NCBI GenBank assembly: GCA_031423015.1
Contig: JANPER010000176.1
Span: forward strand, 12,367-76,366
Reading direction: 5' to 3'
Origin: DATGPD01 sp031423015
GTDB taxonomy: Bacteria; Planctomycetota; UBA1135; UBA2386
Length of the DNA stretch: 64,000 bases
Shown: piece by piece, positions 41,489-51,400 of the stretch
How positions within the stretch are numbered: the first letter of the stretch is position 1
Layout: each line of letters starts with the position of its first letter
Notes under the pieces: model-generated
What the model saw: the letters and a program-made list of their open reading frames with translations, nothing else
Database searches by the model: none
What the model was told of the DNA's origin: nothing
Program-made: the position numbers and the translations under genes

Positions 41489-43567
41489 GTGGCAGACCGT
41501 CGGCGCCCCCTCGATGAGTATGAGAAGAAGCGCGACTTCGGGCGCACGCCGGAGCCGGCAGCCGCACCGCCGGCGCCGACGCGCGTCGGCAACAACTTCG
41601 TCGTGCATCGACACGACGCGCGGCGTCTGCACTATGACCTGCGCATCGAGATGAACGGCGCGCTGCGGTCGTGGGCGGTGCCCAAGGGCTTCGCGTACGA
41701 CCGGCAAGAGAAGCGCTTGGCCGTGCAGACCGAGGACCACCCGCTGGCCTACGAGGAGTTCGAGGGCACCATCCCCAAGGGCGAGTATGGCGCCGGGCCG
41801 ATGGCGATCTTCGACCGTGGCACGTATGCGCTGGCGCGCGGCACCGACCCCCTCGCCGAGTGCGACAAGGGCGAACTCAAGATCGTGCTGTTTGGTCGAC
41901 GGCTGCGTGGCGAGTGGCATCTGGTGCGCACCAAGGGCGAACGGAGCAAGACCTGGTTGCTGTTCAAGTCGAAGGACTGCTACGAGGGCGGCGAGCTCGA
42001 CGTGCTGCTGCGCTTGGACCTCGCCGCCGCTCGGGTCCGCGACGCGACGCCGCCGCAAGCCATGCGCCCCGGCGGCGAGCGCGCGGCGTTCTCGGCGCCG
42101 GACTTTGCGTTCGAGATCGCCTTCGACGGCCGCCGCGTGTTCGCGCGCAAGGATGGCAGCCGGGTCACGATCTTCGACCGCGAGCACGACCTCACCGCCG
42201 TGCTGCCCGAACTCGCGCGCGCCATGCTCGCCCTGCGCGCGACGCACGCCGTGCTCGATGCGGTGCTGGTTGCGACCGACGCACACGATCGGCCCGACCG
42301 CGCCCGTCTCGACGCCCTGCTCGCGACCGACCACGCGCGCGGCGCCACCTGTTACGCGTTCGATCTGTTGGCCTTCGACGACCTCGACGTGCGCGCGCTG
42401 CCGCTCGTCGACCGCAAGGCGATCCTGCGCGCCATCCTCCCGGTCTCGGCGCATGTCTTGTATGTCGACCACGTCTTGGGCGAAGGCGAACGGTTGTGTG
42501 CGGCGGCGGCCGCTGGCGGCCTGCGCGCGGTGATCGCCAAGCGGACCACGGCACCGTACGTGGGCGGCGCCTCACCCGACTGGCAGGTGCTGGCCGTGCA
42601 GCCCGACCAACGTGCCGGCGAGGTCGCCCTCACTACCGCGCTGAACGCGCGCCCCAAGCGTCGGGCCCGTTCGGCGCGCGTCAAGCTCAGCAATCTCGAC
42701 AAGGTCTTCTGGCCCGCCGACGGCACCACCAAGGGCCAACTGCTCGACTACTACGAAGCGATCGCCGAGACGCTGCTGCCCTATCTGATGGATCGACCGG
42801 TGCACATGAACCGGCACCCCGACGGCATCGACGGCAAGTCCTTCTATCAACGCGAGGCGCCCGAACACCACCCCGAGTGGTTTCCCACCGCCGACATCGC
42901 CAGCGAAAGCAAGGGCCGACCGGTGCGCTACATGCTGTGCCAAGATCGCGACTGCCTGCTGTGCCTCATCAACCTGGGAACGATCGATCTGCACCCGTGG
43001 CTGTCGCGGCAGCAATCGCCTGACCAGCCGGATTGGGCCGTGCTCGACCTCGATCCCAAGGGCGCGCCGTTTTCGGACGTGCTGCGCGTGGCGCGCGCGA
43101 TCGGCAAGGTGCTGCAGTCGATCGGCGTGCGCTCGGGCGTGAAGACGTCGGGCAAGACCGGCATGCACATCCACATTCCGCTGCGCCCAGGCTACACCTA
43201 CGACCACAGCCGCATGTTCTGCGAGGGCATCGCGCGCGTCGTGCTGCGCGAGCACAAGGACATTGCCACCATCGAACGCAACCCTGCCAAGCGCGACGGC
43301 AAGCTGTACATCGACTTCTTGCAGAACCGACGCGGCCAAACCGTGGTGCCCCCCTACGCCGTGCGCCCTGTCGCGGGCGCCACGGTGTCGACGCCGCTCG
43401 CGTGGGACGAACTCAGCTCGGACCTGCACCCCTCGATGTTCACGCTGCACAACGTGCCGGCGCGCGTGTTGGCAATTGGCGACCTGTTTCGCATCACTCT
43501 GACCGACGGCCAGGACTTGCTGCCGGCGATCGACCGACTGCAGGGACTGCTGGACAAGAAGGCATGA
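41489..43567 (+). CDS. ligD: LigD-type protein: phosphoesterase, inactive ligase and primase domains
   Basis: From GTG 41489 the 692-residue product has three domains of the end-joining protein LigD. The phosphoesterase domain (about 36-165) has NFVVHRHDARRLHYDLRIE and GTIPKGEYGAG. The ligase domain (about 195-370) keeps the fold but not the chemistry: motif I reads E-I-A-F-D-G with Ala211 in place of the adenylated Lys, and later motifs are also altered. The polymerase/primase domain (from about 390) has KLSNLDKVFWP, DRPVHMNRHPDG, DWAVLDLDPKG with the metal Asp pair, and SGKTGMHIHIPL. It could still trim and fill DNA ends. No Ku gene is in the window. It overlaps the DUF3810 gene by 4 nt. 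Confidence 0.88.
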   Translation: MADRRRPLDEYEKKRDFGRTPEPAAAPPAPTRVGNNFVVHRHDARRLHYDLRIEMNGALRSWAVPKGFAYDRQEKRLAVQTEDHPLAYEEFEGTIPKGEYGAGPMAIFDRGTYALARGTDPLAECDKGELKIVLFGRRLRGEWHLVRTKGERSKTWLLFKSKDCYEGGELDVLLRLDLAAARVRDATPPQAMRPGGERAAFSAPDFAFEIAFDGRRVFARKDGSRVTIFDREHDLTAVLPELARAMLALRATHAVLDAVLVATDAHDRPDRARLDALLATDHARGATCYAFDLLAFDDLDVRALPLVDRKAILRAILPVSAHVLYVDHVLGEGERLCAAAAAGGLRAVIAKRTTAPYVGGASPDWQVLAVQPDQRAGEVALTTALNARPKRRARSARVKLSNLDKVFWPADGTTKGQLLDYYEAIAETLLPYLMDRPVHMNRHPDGIDGKSFYQREAPEHHPEWFPTADIASESKGRPVRYMLCQDRDCLLCLINLGTIDLHPWLSRQQSPDQPDWAVLDLDPKGAPFSDVLRVARAIGKVLQSIGVRSGVKTSGKTGMHIHIPLRPGYTYDHSRMFCEGIARVVLREHKDIATIERNPAKRDGKLYIDFLQNRRGQTVVPPYAVRPVAGATVSTPLAWDELSSDLHPSMFTLHNVPARVLAIGDLFRITLTDGQDLLPAIDRLQGLLDKKA

Positions 43568-44733
43568 AGGGTTCCGCCGCCGACGATCGTTCATGGTTGC
43601 GTCGACACGGACTGGCGGTGGCATGCGCCAGCGTGCTCGTCGGTTTGCTGCTCGCTTCCCTGTCCGAGACCTTCGTCGAGAAGATCTACGCGCGCGCCAT
43701 CTCGCCCGCGCTGTGTCGACTGCTGTCCTCGATCACCGGCCTCTTGCCATTCAGCGTGGCCGAACTCTTCGTCGTGGGGTTGACGCTCGCGGGCGTGTTC
43801 CTTTGCGCGCGCGGCGCCTGGCGCATCGCGCGACGGCCAGCTACTTGGTTAGCCACGCTGCGCGCCGGCGGCGCGCGTGTCCTGCGTCTCGGCCTGCTGA
43901 TCGGCGCGGTCTTCTACCTCACCTGGGGCGTGAACTACCAGCGGCGACCGCTGGCGCAACGCCTGTCGCTCGTCGAGTTGGCACGCGCCACCGACCGCGC
44001 GGCGCAGGCGCAAGAACTCGAAGGTCTGTGCCGCGCCTTGGTCGAAGCCACCAATGCCGCCTATCGGCAAGCGCACGGCTGCGACGACTCCGGCGTGCCC
44101 AGCACCTGGCCCGACTCGCGCGCCGGGCTCGAAGCCAGCCTCGATGCTGGCCTCGACGCAGCCGGCTACGAACTCGGCACCGAGGCCACGTTCTCAGGCG
44201 CACGCGGCCGCAGCAAGAGCCTGCTGTTGTCCGCGCTGATGTGTCACCTGCGGCTCAGCGGCTTCTTCTTTCCATGGACTGGCGAGGCCAACGTCAACGC
44301 CGCGCAGCCTGGATGGAACATGCCGCAGGTGATCGCGCACGAGAAGGCGCACCAGCGCGGCATCGCCCGCGAGGACGAGGCCGAGTTCCTCGGCTACCTC
44401 GCGTGCGCCCTATCGCAGCACGCCTACGCCCGCTACAGCGCCAGCCTGTTTGCGCTGGAGATCCTGCGCCGCGACCTGCGCCGCTTCGACGTCAGGCGCG
44501 TGGAGAGCATCGAGACCGATCTCTTGCCAGGCGTGCGGCGCGATGAGGCGGCGAACATCGCGTTCTGGGCGCGCTACGACGGCCCGGTCGGCCGCGTGGC
44601 AACGCAGGTGAACCACACCTACCTGATCACGCACGGGATCGCCGAGGGTGTCGCCAACTACAGCGCGGTGAGCAAGCTGCTGATCGCCTACGCGCGCACG
44701 CGCGGCAGCGTGGTGCCGCAGCGCGCGAAGTAG
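43564..44733 (+). CDS. DUF3810 membrane protein with metallopeptidase-like motif
   Basis: The 389-residue protein has three membrane helices near the N-terminus (GLAVACASVLVGLLLASL, SVAELFVVGLTLAGVFLCA, VLRLGLLIGAVFYLTWGVNY). A soluble domain with AHEKAHQRGIAREDEAEFLGYLAC follows. This H-E-x-x-H followed by an E is the zinc-site pattern of DUF3810, so a peptidase role is possible but unproven. Its ATG overlaps the LigD stop. It converges on the Uma2-family gene. Confidence 0.85.
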   Translation: MKGSAADDRSWLRRHGLAVACASVLVGLLLASLSETFVEKIYARAISPALCRLLSSITGLLPFSVAELFVVGLTLAGVFLCARGAWRIARRPATWLATLRAGGARVLRLGLLIGAVFYLTWGVNYQRRPLAQRLSLVELARATDRAAQAQELEGLCRALVEATNAAYRQAHGCDDSGVPSTWPDSRAGLEASLDAGLDAAGYELGTEATFSGARGRSKSLLLSALMCHLRLSGFFFPWTGEANVNAAQPGWNMPQVIAHEKAHQRGIAREDEAEFLGYLACALSQHAYARYSASLFALEILRRDLRRFDVRRVESIETDLLPGVRRDEAANIAFWARYDGPVGRVATQVNHTYLITHGIAEGVANYSAVSKLLIAYARTRGSVVPQRAK

Positions 44734-44734
44734 C

Positions 44735-45367
44735 CTAGGCGGGGTCCGGCACCAAGGCTTGCGTCGCGGGGTCGGACGCCAGGCGCAGCGCGAGCTGGTT
44801 TGGCGACACAGCGCGCATCTCGATCCCCGTCGCCTTGCTCACCAGCCAGCCGGCGCGATTCGCCTTCGCGACGCGGAACGCCTTGGCTCCGCGCACGAAG
44901 ATCTCCGGCACCTTGGTGTCCCGGTGAATGACCCACACCTCTTCCACGCCGATGTCGAAGTAGAACGGCAGCTTGTCGTAGCTCTCGTCGCCGGGCGAGT
45001 AGACCTCGACCACGACGCTCGGGCCGCCCGCAAAGTGCGTGTCGAGGTCGCGCGCGGCGCAGCCGGGCTCGAGGAGCGCAAGGTCTGGGATGCGGTAGTC
45101 GTCGAGCCACTTCGGAATCCCGGGTCGCGCGACGTTGCACTGCACGAAGACCTTGCCGTGTCCGCGCCGGGCCCAGTGGGTCTTCAACCAGAATGCCAAC
45201 TCGCCGCTGAGGCCCTGGTGCCTATTCGACGGCGAGGGGCTCATGTGGATCACTCCCTCCCACACCTCGTCGAAGCGGTCCGCGCCCGTCCGCTTGCGCC
45301 ACTCCAGGATGTGTGGCGGCACCTCCAACATCACGGCACGGCGCGGGGTCTGTGTCATCGCAGCCAT
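44735..45367 (-). CDS. Uma2-family putative PD-(D/E)XK endonuclease
   Basis: The 210-residue protein matches the Uma2 (DUF820) family: FDEVWEGVIHMSPSPSNRHQGL, then YRIPDLALLEPG with the active Asp, and GPSVVVEVYSPGDESYDKLPFYFDIGVEEVWVI with the E-x-x-S-P and Lys. These families are abundant in cyanobacteria and Planctomycetota, often as orphan genes. Function is not established; transposon- or restriction-related roles are suggested by the nuclease fold. Confidence 0.88.
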   Translation of the reverse strand: MAAMTQTPRRAVMLEVPPHILEWRKRTGADRFDEVWEGVIHMSPSPSNRHQGLSGELAFWLKTHWARRGHGKVFVQCNVARPGIPKWLDDYRIPDLALLEPGCAARDLDTHFAGGPSVVVEVYSPGDESYDKLPFYFDIGVEEVWVIHRDTKVPEIFVRGAKAFRVAKANRAGWLVSKATGIEMRAVSPNQLALRLASDPATQALVPDPA

Positions 45368-45480
45368 AGTCTACTCCCTGGTCAGAAGCCGAGTGGTCAC
45401 CTTGTCGCATGCCAACGAGTGGCAACAAACAGGCGATTGGTTACAGCCAAACTCGCGATTCCAGAACCAACGCACCCGGC

Positions 45481-48400
45481 TCACTTCGTCCGGTACACCT
45501 CGACCCCCTTCTGCTGCTTGTTCATCACCTCGTTCTGCAACCACTGCACCTGCTGCGCGCGGTTGACCTCGTTGAACCGGATGTTGTTGTCGAGGGCGTC
45601 GAACTTCTTGTAGGCCTTGTCCTTGCTGTCGCCGGGCTTGCCCTCGAGCTGCACCTGCACCTGTTGCGCCGGTTGCACGCGCGCCGGCTGATGCACGCCC
45701 GTGCCGCGATGGAACGCGTAGCTGTCGCCCTTCTTCACGATCACCGTCGCCTGCCCCACCAAGTCCTCGGCGATGAACACGCCGCGTAGATCCGACTCGC
45801 CGCTGCGGAAGCGCTGGTCGCCGGCGCCGATCACCTTCACGTGCGCGTCCGACACCACGCCGTCGTTGGCCTTCACGTTGACACGGATGCGCCCAACGTC
45901 GAGCGCTTCCTGCACCTCGATGCGTAGGTCGGAGCGTAGCAACATGCCGGTGGCCAGCAGGTCGCCGCCGCGCAGCACCACCAGGTAGGCGCCGGGATCC
46001 TTGAGGTCCAGCGGCAAGCTCTTGGTCTGCTGCTTGTAGTCGCGGCCGTCGCCGAGCTCGAGCGTCAGCTCGGCGTACGGGCGGATGCCGTGCAGTTGCA
46101 CACCGCGAATATCGTTGAGCGACTTCTCCAACAGATAGAGCCGCATCAAGTCGACGCGGTACACCGTCACCGCCACCTTGTCGATGTTGCGGAACTGCAC
46201 CTCCATCTTCACCGGATCGGCCAGCGACACCGTGGTGACCTCGGGCAGCGACAGCCGCTTGCGGACGAAGTAGTCAGTCGCCTCGACGGCGTCGCTGAAC
46301 TTGTCCTTCACCTTGTCGTACGCCGCCAACGCCAGCTCGGGTTGCCCGAGCGCGTGATGGATCTGCCCTTGCAGATAGACCGCGTGGTCGCGGTTCTCAC
46401 TCGGCCCGCGCGCGCCGCTTGGCTGCGGGAAGGTCTCTTCGGCCACGCGCTTCAGGATCGCGAAGGCGGCCTCGGGCTTGCCCAGCGCGAACTGCGCGTA
46501 GCCCGCCGTGTAGAGGAACTCGTCGGTGAGCACCGAGCCCGGGTAGCAGGCGAGCGCCTGCTCCGCCACCGCAAGCGCCGCCGCCAGGTCCTTGGCCTCG
46601 AGGAACGTCGTCGCCCACGCGAACGCCACTTCCTCGGCCAGCGGATCATCGGGGTAGAGCACGAGGAACTCGCGCAGCGCGCTGAGCGCCGCCGCGCGCA
46701 GATCACGCGCCGAGCCGACGCGCGGATCGATGACGGCGCCTGGCTGCAGCTTGGCGGCGAGGTCGGCTTGCCGCTGCGCCACGCTGTAGAGGCCGGTGCG
46801 GATCAGGTTCAGGTCGGGATACGCGCCCAGCAAACGCTGCAGGAAGCGCACCGACGCGTTGACCTCGCCGAGGCCTTCGAGCGTGGTGGCTACGGCTGCG
46901 TCCTTCAAGAACGACGACTCGGCCGCAGCGCGGAACACCATGAGCGCGCGCTCGAACTCGCCGAGGTCGACGTACGCCTGGCCCACCGCCACGATCTTGT
47001 CGAACGGGATGACCAGGTCGGCGTAGCGATCCTTCAGCTCCTCGAAGAAGCGCACGGTGTTGGTCGCGTCTTTGCTGGCGATGGCGACGAACAGCAGCAT
47101 GCGCGCCACGTCTTTGCGCACGTCGTCGCGCAGTTGCACCTTCTCCTTCTGCCACTCGTCGAGCAGCGCGCGCAGCCGCAAGCCCGCGGCCGGCAGCTCG
47201 CCCTGGTCGAACAGGGCCTTGCCGATGTGGTACAGCTCGTCGGGCGTCTCGCGATACGCCTGCGCCTTGCCTTCGCCGCGGCGGTCGACGGTGAGCTGCT
47301 GCGGCTGGCCGAGCGCCATGAGGTCGGGGCGCAGCGCGCCGTACACCTGTGTCGGCAGCACGCCAAAGTCGCCGACGAAGCGCGCTTCGAGGTCATAGGT
47401 CACGCTGTCGCCGGTGTTGCCCTCGCGGTAGTAGAACGTCAAGCGATCCGGCTCCACCTCGACGTGATCGAAGCTGCCCCGGATCGACTCGCGACTCACC
47501 GAGCACCCTGCCGGGATGGGTTCCTCGACCACCAGCGGCGAGATCAGCGCGCGGTTGCTCTCGTGCGGCACCCAGAACCGCGTGCGCACGCGGATCGCTT
47601 GGCCGAGTTCGGTGCGGCTGACCTTGTTCTCGAAGCTCTGGTAGGTGCCGTTCACCACGCCGAAGCCGGGCGAGACGATCTTGCCGTCGAAGCGGCGGAA
47701 CGGCGCCAGGTACTGACGCTCGATGCGCACCAATTCGCTGCTGCGGGCGACCTCGGGGAAGCCCTTGGCAAAGCCGGTGAGCGTCACTTGGTAGTGCACG
47801 AGCGCGCGCCCGGCGACCTTGATCTCCACCTCGTTGCTCGCGGCGAGCCACTCGGCCGGCACGTTGAAGGTCGAGCGGTCGGTGCGCGCCGTGGCCGGCA
47901 CCTTGGCCAGCTCACGGCCGTTCACCAGCACGCTGATCTCACCCTCGCTCGCCGCCGAAGCCGCGCGACCGCCCGACGCAGTGCTCGCCCACAGCGCGGC
48001 GACCGTGGCCTCGGCGCTGCCGAAGGTGACGCCGACGCGTTGCGCGTCGAGCCACGTCAAGCTGGCGGCGGCGACGCGATCCTTGGCGTCGATCGCCAGC
48101 AACGCCACGGCGCCGAGCGCGATCGACTCGACGGTCGCGGCATCGTTCGCGCCAGGCAGCGGCGACAACTTGCCGCGCAACGCGTCGCCGAGTTCTTGCG
48201 CCAGCGTCTGCCGCCCGGCCAAGTGCCAGGCGAGCGCCAGGCGCGCCAGCGCGTCGAGCGACAGCGCCGCGCGTTCGCGGTGCAGCGCGTTCAGATCCTC
48301 GAAGCGCGCGCGCCCGGCCGCAGCGAGCGCGAGCAGCGTGCGCGGGCGCTCGCGCGTGGTGCGCAGCTGCGCCAGCAACCACTCGCTCGCCTTGTCGGCC

Positions 48401-51400
48401 AACTCGCCGGCGCCGACCAAGCCGCGCTTGCGCGCGTGGCTGGCGAACAGCAACGCCTGACTCGTGGTGCGCACGTCGGCCTCGGCCTGCTTCACCCAGC
48501 CGTAGGCGCCGTCCTTGCGTTGCAGCGCCAGCAGGCGCGCGAGGTTGGCGCTGGCCTGGCCACGCAGGCGCGCGATGTCGTTCGGCGTCGCGCCGCCCGA
48601 CTTCTCCAGCCAGTCGAGAACGAGCAGCGCTGACAGGCCGCGGCTCGCCAGCGCCAGGTTGGTGAGGTCGACGCGCCGGCACGACAGCGGCTCGTAGCCG
48701 AGCCCGAGCGCCGCCGCCACCAGATCGCGCCCGAGGTCGGGACCGATCGCGAGGGTCAACGCGCGCTGCACGTAGTCATCGCCGGTGGGCAGAGCGAGCT
48801 TGAAGCGCGTGGCTTCGCTCGTGCTGCCCGACTTGCCAGTGCGGACCTCGCGGCCATACGGCAGCACCACGAGCGGTTGCACCATCTCGTCGCGCAGCTC
48901 GCCCGCTTCCACGAGCGCGCGCAGGTCGAAGGCCGCGGCCACCGCCGCGTCGAACGACACCGCGACCTCGGCCTCGGCGTGCGCCGGCAACGGGACGGCC
49001 TGGGTGTCCCCAGGTTGATCCGCACCGGTGGCGAGCGTCACGCGCGCGTCGCGCGCGGTGTCGCCGAGGTTGTGCACGCGCACGCGCAGCTCGATCTTGT
49101 CGCCCTGCGTCAGCGATAGCGGCGCCAGCACGCTTGCTTGCAGCTCCTTGCTGGTCTTGACCGCGCCGCGCGCCTCACCCACGTCGGTGGCAACGGTGAC
49201 CGCGCGCGCGACGAGGCGCCACGCGGTCGTGCTGTCGGGGAGCGGCACGTCGACCTTGGCCTTGCCGTCGCTGCCGGTGACGATCGCCGATAGCCACGCG
49301 CCGGTTTCTGAGAAGTCGGTGCGTGGACGGTCGGGAGCGACGCCACCCCCCTGGTAGAGGAGGTTGTCGTCCCAACCGCCGGCGCCGAGATCGAAGGTCA
49401 GCCTCTTCTTGTCGAAGAGCTGCCCGCCAACGTAGAAGTCGTCGGACCCCGTGATCTGACCCGCGGCATCCTTGCGACCGAGCTTCGCGCGCCCACCCTG
49501 CCGGCCGCCGAACTTCTCGCCCGCGCTGCCACCCAGACCCACCGCAGTGTTCCAAGTGGTCGACTGGAACGCCGACTCGACCCCATCCAGCACTTCCAGA
49601 TCGGCCAACATCGGCAGCGCCGCGCTTCGATCGAGTTCGCGCAGCACCCGCCGTTCCTCGGCCGCCAGCTCGGCGCTCACCGCCTGCGCCTGGCCGCGGT
49701 AGCTCCACTCGCACGACGACACGGTGCGGAACGCGGTCTCGCGTCGCTTGCCAAAGAACACCTGTGCCATCGCCGGGGTCTGATCGGCGTGGATCGCGAG
49801 CAACGCTTCATCGACCACCGCCAGCGCCACCTCGCCCACCACCGGCTGCCCCTCGGCGTCGCGCACTTCGACCTGCACCGACACGCTGCTGCCGGGCTTG
49901 GCCGCCGCGGGCACACTCAGCGTGACCTGCAGATCACGCTCGACCTTGAACTCGCGCTCGGCGCCGAGCAGCTTCTGATCAGCGATCACCGCCAGCGCCA
50001 GCGCGAAGTTGGGCGCATGCATGGCGCCAAGCTTCAGGGTCAGCGTCGACTCACCCGCCGGCAACGACAGCGCGCGGTACGCCAGGATGCCGTCGCCCTG
50101 CACCGTCTCCAGCGCCAGGCGCGCGCCGGCGCGGTTCATCACCTTCACCGTCACCGTCTCGCCCACCTTGTAGGTCTCGCGGTCGCTCAGCAAGCGCAGC
50201 TTCACGGCGTCTTCTTCGCCCGAGATCACCAGGCCCAGCTGCCCAGTCACCAACACGCCGAAGCGATCCTGCGCCTCGACGCGCACCACGTGATCGCCGC
50301 CCTTCTGCGCCACGAACTGCACCTCGGCGCGCCCACTCTTGGCCTCGGTGGTGAACGCTTGCCGCAAAAGCTCGACCTCCGCGACGGTGCCACCCTTGCG
50401 CTCGCGGCGCAGGAGCACCGCCGTGCCTTGTTTGCCGAGCGGCTTGCCGGCCCGATCCAGCAGCTCGATCGCCGCCTGGAAGGTCTCGCCGGCGAGGTAC
50501 ACGCCGCGCATCGTCGTCAGCGTGGGCACGAACTCGGTCGTGGCGATCGGCACCGCGCACACCGCCTGCACGTTCTCTTCGGCTACCGACGCGGTGATCA
50601 CCGCCATCGCCTCCTCGGCGAAGTCCTTGGTGTCGAACGCGAACTCGACCTCGCCCAGCGCGTTGGTCGTGCCCTCGCGCTCGACGGTGACGCCGCCCGG
50701 CATCTGCAACGCGTAGCGCACCACCTTGCCGCGCGCCGGCTCGCCGAAGAAGTGACTCACCACAAAGCGGCCCTTCAGCAACTCGCCGCGATACACCACC
50801 GCCGCCGCAGGCTCGCCCACCATCTGCAGCTTGGGCCGCTCGTAGCGCGCGACGGTGAAGGTCGCGGCGAACGCGTCGCCAGCGCCGCGGTCGATCGCCA
50901 CGCGCCACTCGCCGAGTTCGGCCTCGGGCGGCAGCGGCACGTCGATCGCAAAGCTGCCGAAGGGCGTGAACGCGATGTCGCGCTGCAGCACCAAGCGGCC
51001 ACCAGCACTGAACGCCTGCACGCGATAGCTGTCGGCCGGCAGCGCATAGAGGCCGTCTTTCACCTCGCGCACGATGCCCTTGACGTGCGCGACTTGGCCG
51101 GGCTGATACGCCGGTCGATCGGTGAACAGATAACCCACGGGCTGCAGGCCCGTCGAGTAACCGAGCCCATTCAGAGCCAGAAGCCCGGCCCCCGAGCCGC
51201 CAGCGCTCACGGCGAACACGCGTAGCTGCGCAGTGTCCTTGAGCGCCTCGCCGCGGAAGCGGTACACACCATCTTTGCCGGTGACGCCCTCGGTCACCAC
51301 CTTGGTGCCATCCGACACCACCACCTTCACACCGCCCTCGACCCGGTTCTCCTTGAGGTTCTGCGTGAACACGAACAGCTCGTGCCGCGACGTCTTGGCG

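Noticed and set aside
46090..48633. 847-codon open frame opposite the macroglobulin gene
   Set aside because: It is low-complexity, Arg/Glu/Gln-rich antisense sequence of a well-supported gene.
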